A stretch of 64,000 nucleotides of DNA from Isoetes taiwanensis (taxonomy: Eukaryota; Streptophyta; Lycopodiopsida; Isoetales; Isoetaceae), in the NCBI GenBank assembly GCA_021234155.1, contig JAJEKV010000004.1, positions 11,038,109 through 11,102,108 on the forward strand. Reading direction: 5' to 3'. The notes under the pieces were generated by a model, which saw only the letters and a list, made by a program, of their open reading frames with translations, did no database searches and was not told where the DNA came from. Shown piece after piece: positions 21,589-33,800 of the stretch; within the stretch, counting starts at the first letter, position 1, and each line of letters opens with the position of its first letter. The translations under genes were made by a program, and so were the position numbers.

Positions 21589-22000
21589 CATTCCTAGGAT
21601 GGGTCCTATGAGACAACTAGTTGGCCGAAGTGAAGTGGTGTTCTCATTGAGCTTTGTAAAACATTGAGTACAAATGGATCCCTCACTAGGGATAGATAAA
21701 TTTGGAAATATGAACTTTTAATGCTCCGAAACTAGACAATCATCGAGAGCATGATGAAACTGAAGAACATAAAAGATGGTTTTATTCGCCACTTGGTCGA
21801 TGCAAAGGTGAGAAGACTCGGTGACTGCTCCTCATCGGGAAGACGAACCACGCCTTCTTAGGTTTTGGAGGACACCCAAGCAAATAGTTGAAGCATGACC
21901 CCACGCACTATGGCAACCACAAGACCTTAGACAATCCTGCAGAATCAAGGCCGAAAGAAAAAATAACCCGTCAATGAGTTAGATGCCATAGGCAAGAAAC

Positions 22001-22368
22001 CTCGGAGGCTCCAGGGCCACGCCGAGAAAGAAACAACAGCCGACCAATCGGGAACCGTCCGCGGAATGACCATCGCGGGAAAAAACAACCGATTAGTGCT
22101 GCCTCGGAGGCTACAGCGCCACGCCGAGAGAAAACATGAAATAATAAATATCGACTCAGAGGCTACAATGCCGCACCGAGAGAAAACATGAATGAAATGA
22201 TAAGTCTCGGAGGCTACAGTGCCACGCCGAGAAAAATTGAAAAATAAAACGTATGCAAATTGCCACGCTGAGAGAAAATGAACAAGAAAACATGTCTCGA
22301 AGGCCACAACCACGACGAGAACGAATGAAAAGATAAGAAAGTCTCGGAGGCTACAGTGCCACGCCGAG
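22001..22368. repeat. Array of short hairpins CTCGGAGGC...GCCACGCCGAG
   Basis: Units lie at about 22001-22026, 22103-22128, 22155-22180, 22206-22231, 22296-22319 and 22343-22368, with a half unit at 22260. Each reads CTCGGAGGCTACAGTGCC then ACGCCGAG and folds on CTCGG/CCGAG. Units are separated by A-rich spacers. Part of element X. Confidence 0.75.
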
Positions 22369-22496
22369 AAAAATGAAAAATTAAGAATATATGCACTACC
22401 AAAGAAGATAGAAAGAAAGCATGGAAGATATCAGGGGCTATAAGGTGACGAAATGAATCACAAGCTCAAATATAACAGAGGGAGAGGAGGGGCGGG

Positions 22497-22654
22497 AAAC
22501 TGGTGGAGCAAAAAATGAGCAGAATAGAAAGGAGCTCAAGAGAACGCCGATGGCTGGAAATGAGGAAGGAGGCGGTATAAATAGGAGAGCAAGGTAGGGC
22601 GTCCCCATCCAAGGAATGGCGATTCTATTGCTATTGCAATAGAATCGTGGCATT
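22497..22654 (+). promoter_or_regulatory. R2 block, copy 1: TATA promoter plus terminal hairpin
   Basis: A 158-bp sequence with TATAAATAGG at about 22576 and a 12-bp perfect stem at 22621-22648. Identical to 28137-28294. A TATA box in a terminal repeat of a non-coding element suggests it drives transcription into the following unit (inference). Confidence 0.55.
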
Positions 22655-22690
22655 CCTAGGATGGGTCCTATGAGACAACTAGTTGGCCGA

Positions 22691-25600
22691 TAGAAGAGGA
22701 ATCAACCTCAAAAAGAATGGATCAAACCAAGATGACAAGGAAAAATCTGTCCACAAATGAAACGAAGGAAGAAATTGGCAGAAAAGACGATTGAAAAAGA
22801 TCAGGCAAAGGAGGTAAACAAATAAACTGCGAAGCAAGGCTGATAGAGTAACTGGAATAATCAACGTTAGAAGGCACAAAGATGATATATGGATGCCAAC
22901 AGAGAAAGAAAAGTAAAAACAAACCAAGAGGAGACATGGTAAAGGTTGAAATATATAGTCCAGAGGACTAGCATAATACAATGGCGCAAGTAAGCCCAAA
23001 GATAAACGAAGCAACGGGGGTAAATACGCACAAACATAATGGACTGGGAACAAAAGGAGTCGATGGGATGAGCGAAGTAAGGAAAACAAGTGGAAAAAAG
23101 AGGCCAATCAAAATAAGGCAAAAAAGGCACTACACAAAGGAGATAAGGGGGTCAAAGAGAATATCGGACAAGGGAAGAGACCGAACAATGACATATTCAG
23201 TCAAAGAAAAGGACTGACGGGGAGAAAATGGACAACAGAGAAAAGAAAGAGAAGGAAACATTGTTAAAAAGGACAAAATAGATCGAAAGAAATGGGACGA
23301 AAAAATGTGGCACACTAGAATATGTGGGACAACTCTCGAGGAATGAAGAAAACACCAAGCAGACCAAATCAACAAACATGACAATAACAAGGGATACCTG
23401 AGACAACAACATTATGCGTAAGAGAAATTCCAGGACAAAAAGAGACGGCATAATAAAACTGATGGCAAAGGCAAAACAAGAGAAATAATGAGAGGAAATG
23501 AAATAAGGCAAAGGTAAATGGTCCAAAGACGCAAATTAGACAGAATGAGTGAGTAAACCATGATTAAAGGAGTCCAAATAGAAGAAAGCGATCTAAAGAA
23601 CAAATATAACTACAGACTGCAGATGAGAAAAAAGATGAAGGAAATAATAGACTCAAATAAAGAAAGCAAGAGAAATAAATAAAACTGTGACTGGAAAATG
23701 AAGGAGAAAATGAGTCAAGAAAGGGGCCAATAGAATAAAAAAGAAGCCAATCCGAGAACATGGACTAAAACCGGAATAATTGAATGGGAGACCATTAACA
23801 CTAAACTAATAGGAGGTATGCATGTGGAACGGGACCAACGGAATAAACAACTCACAGAGAACAAAGACCTACGATGCAACATGGCCAAGTAGAGCAAATT
23901 GAAAAAAGGGAACAAGCAACAAATGGGATAATATGATCTAAGGTTTCCGCAACACCAAGAATCGACAAAGTCAATGGGGCAACCAAAAGGAGACTAATGA
24001 AACAACGTGAACAAAGGCATAAAAGAACTATCAAAGGAGCCAATGGGACCTAACCAAATAGCTACAGCAAATGGAGCATGTAGGAAACAATAGAAAAACT
24101 GATACTCATGGAAACATATAACCCAAAAAGAGGTACAATGACACAGCGGAGCTATGAAAACAATCGCAACCAAAACATAAAAAGTGGAACAACCTAGAGT
24201 AATGTGTACATAGAACTATACCCATAGAAAAAAATAAAGCATTAGGACCACGTGAAAATACAAGGGCATGGAATATGAGTCGACATGTAAGATATATGCA
24301 ATGCTCCAACGTAAAGCCAAGTACAAAAAACAACTCCAAATGCTTAAAACCAACCATATAAAGCATTACAACTACAATAGAGCTATGAAAATGCAAAATC
24401 CAAGAGATGAGTCAACATTGTAAGGTATGCAGAGTGTAAGCCCAAGGTAACGCCAAGTACACAAAACAACTCCAGGTCCCACAAACAACCATAAAAGCAG
24501 CCACAACTACAAAACGGGGCCATGAAATGTGAAACCCAAAAAGAACGGTTAACTAAGCAGGAGAATGATTCTGAATATGAAGAATGATCAATCCCCTAGA
24601 GAAAGATGAGCAAAGAAGGAGACAAGACCACCGATCGCTAGACGAAATAAATCAAGTAAATGCATACATCTATAACCAAACGCACCACCCAATAAATGAG
24701 TTAATCTAAAAAGCTGAACACAAAGAAAAAACAGAAAGAATATGAAACATGATTCCGACATGCCAAAACAACGAGAGCATACTATCAGTAAGAAACAACG
24801 TAGACCAAAGTTAACAAGTCTGCAATGAATGAAAAGGATAAAAAACTGGTCGGAGAGAATGGAACGAGAGAAATTCGATGAAAGAGCAAAGTTATGATAG
24901 ACATCCAACTCTGGACATATTATTACATCGAGAAACAGAACTCATCCCTGCCAAACGCACATAAGTAAAGAGCGAATACCAAACCGAACCATGAGTAAAA
25001 GAAATGAAACAAATGTGTGTTTTGAAGACTGAAGATCTAAGATGCAAAGGATGCGAGCATAGAGAATGCAAAGATCAAATTGCATAGAATTGATAAGCAA
25101 TAATCGAGGCATCAAACTGAAGTTACGAAATGCTCAAAAGGATGCTCTTACTAAAAAATGGAACTTTTAGAGCAAAAAAGCTCATATGCAAAGAGAAACT
25201 TACCAAGAGAGAATGCAAAGATCAACGAGCAACTGGGTACATAGAGAAAACCAAGGGGATTCAAGCGGTTAAAGAACTAAAAAGGAGCTTGATGAAACTA
25301 GGAGCAAAAGGGAGGTAAAAAGGATGAACAAAAAATGAACCCTCCTTTCAGGCAAACAAGTCGAACTAGAAAGAATGGCAATGTGAATATAGAAACGGAG
25401 ACCATGGACAATGAAGATAAGACCGCATGCAAAAGTCTTATAGGCCCTTAAGGTAGCCATGAAAAAAACTAAGAAAAGAGTGTACAAAGGCCCTCAAAGA
25501 CATCCATGAGAAAGAATTGAGGATTATGGGAATGGATCATGCACCTATCTAGAGAATACATAATAACAGCACCATAAACGGAAAACGATTTGCACAATCA

Positions 25601-28136
25601 TAGAACAAACGAGCCAAAGAACCTAGAAAACAATAAAAGAAAACTACAGATCATGATGTACGTCTAATCTAAGCAATCAGATGAACCCCAAATGACTAGA
25701 ATGTCAAAGCACATAAAGCCTATGAAGACAAGCGTAAGCCCTAAGGAGATTACAAGGACCCTGAACGTCCGCGACTAGCACTAAAAGCAAAAACATGGGC
25801 ATGAGCCTGAAATCTGTAACCACAAAATAATATTGAAACTCATAGACATGACAAAAAGCAGAAAAAACGAGAACCACCAAAAACTAGACAATGTAAGCAC
25901 AAGGACAACATCGAGGAACAAAACAAGCATGGAGTAAGGGACATACCAACCCTAGCCACAGTTATACAAGCACATATGGTACTCGAATATGATCCAGCAA
26001 GTCAAGGGAGCATGGAGATAGCCAAAGGCGAAAATGAAAGTATTAAAAATGAAAAAATAAGCGCATGGGACCAAAAAACCAAGCCATGGTGAAGATACAC
26101 CTCCAAAGGAAGAAGAGATTGGGCGCAACCAACTCATATAGCTGTGCAACATATAACCAAGAGATACAAAAAAACGACCCCAATGAGCAAACGAATAGGT
26201 CCAAACATTGCAGACAAACTCAACGAACAAACAAGGGCAAAGTGAACCTGAACATACCTGCACAATGATCCCTATTCTCGGAGCCAGAGGGTGCAACCAT
26301 GATAAATGTACATGGCAAAAAAATATGTTCAAGTCCCCATGATAGGGAGTACAAAGCCAGAGAGACATCAATCTAGTGTTTGAGGGGGGCAGGGACCTTG
26401 ATTATGTGCGACTCACATCGTCACAAAGAAAACCATGCAACTTGAGTTAGAAGGAACCAAAAGCGATAAAGTTCCATTCAATCCGTACGATATCAAATGT
26501 GAAATACAATACCCCATGATTACAACAAGATGAAATGCCTATGCAATGTCAATTGTACACATGCTACAAACCATACAACGCTATTGCGAAGAGGACAACA
26601 AAGGCATGTAAGAGGCATATATGCTTAAAATATCGATTCAAGAGAATAAGAAAAGTATAGCCTGTCAACATCAAGAGAAATGAACAAGGAGGACCACTAA
26701 AACAAAGCTTCCAGATGCATTATGAATAGCAAGCCCTATATGCAAACTTACTCTCATGCCACTTGTACAACAGAGCAGGTCACAAGCCATCTTACCGGAA
26801 TAGATCATGTACATCTTATTACGAAATATGTTAACTGTTTGCTATGTAACCCTTGCACATGTATGTGATCAACGCCACCATTGATTTCCTCACATAATCC
26901 GCCATGATGAGCAACCTTGAGATGTTGGTTAATATGGGGCACTGATAGAAGTGTATATGCAAGAGTATCACATGCAACAACTTATATGTTCACATAGCGT
27001 TAGCTGTAACATAGAAAATGAAAAGCTCAAAGAAATTAACGAGCAAGCATAACATATAATGAATAACACGAGATCCGACAAATGCAAGAGTAAAATACAA
27101 TGAACAGGGACATAAGATCTGACAAACGCAAGAGTAAAATACAATGAACAAGAACACGATAAACACAAAACACCCCTACTTACCAAACTCATAGAGCAAG
27201 CACATTACAATTTTAAGAAGGAAAAAGAATGCGCTCGGTAACCTTAGAGAAAAGGGGCAAGGGAAACTGATACCTGGTATCCCTGCCCAAGAAAGCAACT
27301 TCGTCACAGGAAGCGGTGGCAGATCGGCCATGGGTGTCGGATGCAGGCCGGATTTGAGATCTGATGCAGGTGTGGATGCCGCAATCTCCAAAACCAACAC
27401 ATCACGCGACTAAGGAAAGGAAAAAATGAGCATAGAGGCACCAGACGAACTCAGACATGGGCTGTTGCAAACCTCGGATTAGTTTGAAAGAAGATTCTGA
27501 AACGAACAGAAAGGGGCATCGATCCATGGTAAGATGCACAGATGAGGAAGATGCATCCCCAGCACCAACCCATCATGTAAACACGGCCCAGAATCAAGCA
27601 AAAAGGTAATCAAAGCGGGCTGGGTAGGATCGAGAGTAAACCAGGAAGCAGAGAAAACAAGGTAGGAAACCAGAACCTCAAGATTTCTGAGAAAAAATAT
27701 GAGAAACTGGAATGCAAGCTGGAACTTCCTGAACCAAACAAACTGAAAATCGAAGACATGGGAAAGAGGGAAGCAAACAATCCACCAAGGGCGGGCAGAG
27801 CGCAGAGATCAGATGGCAAAGGAGAGACCCAAACAAAAGAGGCTATCATCGGAAGAACTTGAAGTAAAGGATCCAGCAAAATCACTCGAAACCCACATGC
27901 TTAGCCGCAGATCAAACCAAAACCACTCGAATCAAACTAGCTTGTAACCACAGACCAAACACAGTGAAAAAGAACAAACCAATCCATCGAATCAAACTCA
28001 CCTTTGAAAAGCCAAAGAACCAGAGTGAAGACAACAGCACCTCGAAAGCAATCACACAAAGCTATCCCGTTGAGAAGAAAGAAGCAGAAATAATTTGACG
28101 CTTATCTTTTATCTGGTAGGAGAATAGATAGGATGA
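22691..28136. other. Purine-rich non-coding interior of element X
   Basis: About 5.4 kb with A and G dominating the plus strand. The longest frames are pyrimidine-biased minus-strand artefacts without domains. I see no gag, pol, transposase or host exon. Confidence 0.6.
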
Positions 28137-28294
28137 AAACTGGTGGAGCAAAAAATGAGCAGAATAGAAAGGAGCTCAAGAGAACGCCGATGGCTGGAAA
28201 TGAGGAAGGAGGCGGTATAAATAGGAGAGCAAGGTAGGGCGTCCCCATCCAAGGAATGGCGATTCTATTGCTATTGCAATAGAATCGTGGCATT
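28137..28294 (+). repeat. R2 block, copy 2
   Basis: Same 158 bp as 22497-22654, offset by 5640. It is followed by GCAACGG instead of CCTAGG. Complete identity over the block implies a recent origin or conversion. Confidence 0.85.
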
Positions 28295-29476
28295 GCAACG
28301 GTACATATTCAAAGGCCAATATTCACAATCTAGAGTTAAATCGGGATACATAATGAGAGCAGACCTATCTTGATAGCCACATACAAATACTAATAAAGAT
28401 TCTTGGACGGGGATACTCTGTATTTCTGAAATATCAGAATTGCACTTTACATTCCAGAGCTCTACCGAATATAATATGGCTTACAAATGCATTAGCCATA
28501 AAACCTGCATTCCACATTGGAAACAATGCATTCTTCTTCAAGACTTATAAGCAAAATGACCGCAATGAAGAAACAATATGTAAACAAGAAGGGTTCCATA
28601 CCTGACCCTTCCAAGCAGATGCCTTAATATTAGAAGGACATCATTGCCGCTCTGGTAAGGAGAATCCATTTGAAACATTGCATATTACAACACGAATCAG
28701 GAATCGTCACATAGAAACCCTTAAAGATTCTGCAAGGGGATGCGAAATCAAGCTTTGGAGACAAGGATTGAACACTACGTCGCAGTCCTGCCATCCCATG
28801 ATCTTTGTTCAGCCAAGCAAATGGGGTAGTCTGTTGTTGGTTATTCTGAATCGAGAATCTCCAAGAAAGATACCTCAACTTTATCCTACTCTTTAGGATC
28901 ATTCGTTGAAACTCTGACGAGGACACATAGGAGCAGATAGCCCTAACTAGTGAACAGAATACTAATTTTTTTGTAAGACTCGCCTTCTTTGAAGTAAAAT
29001 CGTAGGTTCCTATTCCCAGTCAAAAAATAGCTCTGCAGGCATTTCTGGAGTAGAACACACTGATTCAAAGCATGTAAATGAAGAAAAATCAATGATGAAC
29101 TTTTACCAGATCTTTAGCTTGAAAAAATCGTAAAACCTCTGATCCTTGTAAGAATGGAGGGCGAATCTATGAAAAATGCCTGGCTTCTGGTAGAAATCAG
29201 GGCGAATAGCATAGATTTCGTCTTCGAGATTAGGGCAAAGTCGAGTAAGGCGGGAGCTCGTCTCATAGAATGGCGGGCGAATTAAAAAATATTAGTAAAT
29301 GAGGTAACCTACTATCCCTTAGCATTAAAAATTATTAAATTCATATCGCATTTTTATGAAAATTCGCCCCTTAAGGGAAACTCTGCACGTGATTACTATT
29401 TGAATTAAAGGTAAAGGCACATTGGTGGTCATGCTAGGTTGCTTGTTTTTCTCATTTTAGCGTTCTTTTTCCAAAT
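28295..29476. other. No clear gene; small foldback at 29273-29375
   Basis: Mixed-composition DNA. A minus-strand frame at 28926-28630 (98 codons, with FSIQNNQQQTTPFAWLN) is not supported by splice or promoter signals. GGGCGAATTAAAA at about 29276 and its inverse, ATGAAAATTCGCCCC, at about 29357 form a MITE-like 100-bp foldback. Confidence 0.35.
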
Positions 29477-29828
29477 CACTTCTTCTGAGTTGTCCTGCTT
29501 TTGAGATGGTGAGGAATCATTCTTTGACCTTAACATTCCATTCCATACTCCCACAACTTCTCAGAGCACCATCTGTGGATGACTTGGCATTATATATACT
29601 TGAGGTTTAGATGCGCGTTTTTAATTGCTGAGCCCTGGGTAGTCATCATGGTCTACTTATTACTTCCTGATTGTCTAGTATCATCATTATTGCAAAGGTT
29701 TTTCCCCTTTGAAAAGCTTTCGAGGCAAGGGTTTTTTAATCCTAGTAGTAATGGTTGTACTAGCCCATTGTATAGATCCTATTTAGTCTTCGTGGATGTC
29801 AAAAAAAGTCTATTCTATTCTATCCTTT
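29477..29828 (+). mobile_element. LINE 3' fragment with (TTCTA)n tail
   Basis: Matches 52845-53180 closely, starting at the region after the Cys/His motif, through the 3' stem (CTTTCGAGGCAAGGGTTTTT) to GTCTATTCTATTCTATCC. Severely 5'-truncated. Confidence 0.8.
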
Positions 29829-30138
29829 AAACGACCGTAATAACAACACACTTCATACACTTTCCTTAAGTTGCTCTGCTATGTCTTCATACAAAGTATC
29901 GACATTCTTCAGAATGTTGCTTAAGCTATTAGAAAGGTAATATGATGATTAGGAGCACTAGCCAACACATAAAATGACTACTTCTCAATGACACAAGGAC
30001 CATAAACGGATCCGTTGCCATGTTATGAGACCTTCAAACTCATACATTGTAGCATTAAGAAGTGAATCCATCTAATAATTTTATTTAGAGAATACAACTA
30101 TGAAGGAACCCAATTGCACGATATGACCATAATTAAAT

Positions 30139-30541
30139 GGGAAAATTCCAGATATACCCCTCAAGTTTCCGAAAATTCTAAAAACACCTTCTAAATGAAG
30201 TGCATTTTTGAAAAAATGTAATAGAGTTTTTATTGCTCCTCAAATTCAAAAGTTGTCTTCACGAACATTATAAAAGATCAAATTTATCTAAATTGGAGTT
30301 GAAATTCACAAGCTATGTTCATTTATGTTGTTTTTTCTAGCACTTACTTAAAACATTATAACTTGAAGATTCCAACTCCGTTTTCGACGATTCTACTGCA
30401 AGTAAATAGCTCTTACTCTCATCTATAAGTTTTATGAAGACACATTTTTAGTTGGTTGATCACAAAAAAGTTATTGCCATTTGAGCAAACTACCCTGTTT
30501 GGAATATTTGTAAACTTGAGGGGTGTATATGGGAAAACTAG
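30139..30541. mobile_element. MITE with imperfect terminal inverted repeats
   Basis: The left end GGGAAAATTCCAGATATACC, CCTCAAGTTT is mirrored by AAACTTGAGGGGTGTATATG, GGAAAAC at the right. It is about 400 bp, AT-rich and without an ORF. A clean target duplication was not identified. Confidence 0.6.
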
Positions 30542-30886
30542 CTAAGTTATGAGTTAACTATGCAGCTTAAGATTTGCATTTATCTCATCGTCTTTGAAAT
30601 TGCATGAAATAAATTTAGATAGAATACATTTCTGGCAATCTTAAAAAGCTTAGTAGCCTCTTAGTTTTCTCATCAGCCGTTTTACAACAGTGTTTTCCTG
30701 TAATTTCTATATATAAAAATTGAGGGTTGGAAACCTGTACAGACTCTTCTTTGTGCTGGGATTACAATTTGGCTTTCATAAATCTGAAGCCTTGGCTGCA
30801 AAACAGGCTTCCATAACAGGAAACCCATAGAAAATCTACGTCAGCTGAATGATGTGCTCCCATGGTTATAATTGCTTTTTGAGTAG

Positions 30887-33800
30887 TTAGTGTTTACAAA
30901 ATGCATGCAAAGTTTGGTCAAGTGCAGTGATATCAAAGTCCCCAGTAAAGACACAATTTCCAAGAGGACCCTTTAATAATATCATACGCAGTTTTCCATC
31001 AGCAACTTTCTTGTCTACCTGCTCATTAATGACAAAAACTGTATTCAGTCTTAGAATATAAAGACCAATGTAATGGAACCACCATCAGCTAGGACAGATT
31101 TAATTAACTTGTTTGATCCATACGGTTAAAAGTAACATGCCAAAATTACATATGGAGAATGTACTACTTTTTATTGACTCAAACAATTATCCATGCAATA
31201 GGAAAGCTCTAGAGTCGTAGAATAAAATTATATTGCTGCAAACGAATAACATCAAACAGAAAACCTCTGATGTCTAATTATCAGGCATACAACATAGAAA
31301 TGCCAGAAAATCAAAACCAAATTGACACTTACCGCCATATAATTCTTGAATGTCTCAACAGTCATTGTTTCAGGAGGAGCTACTGGTACCTTAGCTCTCT
31401 CAATGATTTTTTTTACTCGATTGCAAAGCGTTTGATCTATCCAGTTTAGTCGATAAGACATGTCTGCTGCCATGACCTGTATTGCAACTTAAATATTCAG
31501 ACTGACCAGTACTGCAATCCAACTCTTCAGACTATCCAACTTCTATTGTCAAACATAAATCTTACCATCCCAGCAGCCACAGCTTCCCCATGCAACCATC
31601 CACCATAGCCAATTCCTGCTTCAATTGCCTGTGGAACAAAATGACAGATGCGTTCAGAATTTCATATTGAATTTCGAGTTCCATTAATCTCAAATTAACT
31701 TCTCACATGTCCAAAGGTATGGCCGAGGTTGAGGGTTGCCCTCAGGTTCCCTTCCTTCTCATCCAAGGAGACAACTTCTGCTTTATTTTCGCAGGACCTT
31801 CTAATGGCATACACTAGTGCTTGATGATCTCTGCAAACCATATTACTCCTCATATTGTATCTACAGGTAGATTTAAGGCATGGAAAAAGGAAATTTATGA
31901 TACCTTGCCAACAAAGCTTCTATGTTCTTTTCTTGCCATTCAAAGAAATGAGCATCTCTTATAAGGCCATACTTAATTATTTCAGCTATGCCTGAAGCCA
32001 GTTCCCTGTCAGGCAGAGTATTGAGCGTTTCCGTGTCAATAAGGACACATTGTGGCTGGTAAAAAGCGCCAAGAAGATTTTTCCCAAGCGGGTGGTTGAC
32101 ACCAGTTTTGCCTCCTACAGAAGAATCCACCTGGAACGATGTGCGTATGACCATGAAAGGTTCACACTCATCAAAGGAGAATAGAAAATTTATTTCAAAC
32201 CTGTGCCATAAGTGTTGTTGGAATTTGTATGAAATTAACGCCTCTTAGGAAAGCTGCCGCTGCAAAACCGCACATGTCACCTATAACGCCTCCCCCTAAA
32301 GCAACAAATGTACACTTCCGATCCATTCTTGTCTCAACAGCTTTGTCAAACACCTTCATCAGAGTTCCCTGCAGCAACCATCATCATCAATCATTAGAAT
32401 AATGGTACTGTACACGAAATCTATGACACGTTTGAGCAATTATTTTTCTGTGTGATGTTTCTATATCAGATTTACAATCCTAGTCTCAGATTTCATCTAC
32501 TGCATAGGCTGAATGGTAACCATTCACAAATATTAGTACTGGAAAATCTATGCATGGATATACATAGGACTACTGGCTCAGTGGTAAGTCACTTGGTTTA
32601 CAAGCAGAAGGTGTTGGGTTATCCAACCAACACATCTTCAGATTTGAGGTTGGCTAGGTTGCAAGTTGGGACGGATGAGGGCTTGGTGGTGTGCCAATTG
32701 AGGAGAGTTAGGAAATACATGTAATGCGCACACAAGCCCCCTCGCTCAGTTGTAAATGCAAATATTATTGGAGGACTTTAGAAACCTGCTGATAACCTTA
32801 TTGTGGTAAACATGCATTCAATAAGCTATTAAAAAATTAACTGATGTTCTAGAGCCTAAGGCTCCCAACTATATAAAGAAGTTGGCTGGCATTATAAAGA
32901 TGCACGTGGACCTTGAGAGTACACTAAAACAGACTAGCTTGTGGCATCTTAATACTGCACATCTTGAACGTGTTAGTACCACTTTCTCCTTGCCTGCTTG
33001 AAAACTGTTTCAATCGTAACTTGGGATGTCCTCTCCAAAATATGGTGCAAGCAGCCTAGCTGACAAAGAATTATTAGTTCTGCCCCAGCATTTTGCAACA
33101 AGGTGAAAATTTGATATTAATGACAGCAGACTGCTGCATCTCATGCCACACCAAACTGAACTTGTTTGGGTGTTAGCAAACAGCTAATATATGCCACCAT
33201 GGGTTTTGGTATGCTGGAGATGTAATCGATGAAGAAGCTGGTGAGTTTGTGTATCTTTCACAAAGCATCAAGGGGGAAGTAGCATTCCTCTTTGGACATG
33301 GGTATATGAAACTAGTTCAGCAAGTGCTATGTCATCGAAATAATTCTCTGCTTGAAGTTGGTGAAAATCGTAGATACATTTACAGCTCGAGGAGGGAAGA
33401 GCAGTGAGAGCACGAGCTTCTGCTCCAAGGGCCTCATTATGAAGCTGGATTTTCATTGTCAACTAAGGGATCCATGGAGGGGTATATGCAGTGCATGTTA
33501 CTATTGACTGCCACAGAAAGGACCCAGGAACATAGCGGCAACAGGTGCTGCAATGGCTAAATCTGGACCTGAACAGCAGCAGCAGCTGTTACTGCAGTTA
33601 AGAGCTCTAGCTGAGTGCTAAGGAGATGCATGTCTATTATTACAATCAACCCTGACATGGCGTTGGAATATCTTAATACAAACTGCAGAAAAAGGAGATT
33701 TTGAAGCTCAATGGCATTGTCCAGGTCATGATGTACAAATACTTTAGACAGGTCGCTGCCCTAGGATCAAATAAGATACACTTTGGGGCAAACCAAAATA

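Larger units (their letters stand above)
21589..28294 (+). mobile_element. Element X: two head-to-tail non-coding units with shared ends
   Basis: A 40-bp block (R1, CATTCCTAGGATGGGTCCTA...) occurs at 21589-21628 and 22651-22690. A 158-bp block (R2) occurs at 22497-22654 and 28137-28294, identical by eye. The order is R1-A-R2-R1-B-R2. R2 carries a TATA box (GGTATAAATAGG) and ends in a perfect hairpin (CGATTCTATTGC / GCAATAGAATCG) plus CATT. Interior A (about 0.87 kb) holds a hairpin array. Interior B (about 5.4 kb) is strongly purine-rich on this strand and has no plausible ORF. CATT lies at both outer edges and at the junction. It could be a tandem insertion of two related elements, or an LTR element with one full and two partial LTRs. 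Confidence 0.6.

Noticed and set aside
21589-22690. Hammerhead ribozyme in R1 (CCTATGAGAC...)
   Set aside because: The CTGATGA core lacks a base and no GAAA partner with closing stems was found. It deserves a covariance search but cannot be claimed.
22679-28100. Many 60-140-codon minus-strand ORFs, some hydrophobic
   Set aside because: They reflect pyrimidine-rich composition (Leu/Phe/Ser/Pro codons). No domains, no splice or promoter support.
32573-32650. Functional tRNA-Val gene
   Set aside because: The D- and anticodon-like parts match, but the ends do not pair and the sequence continues as a diffuse repeat.
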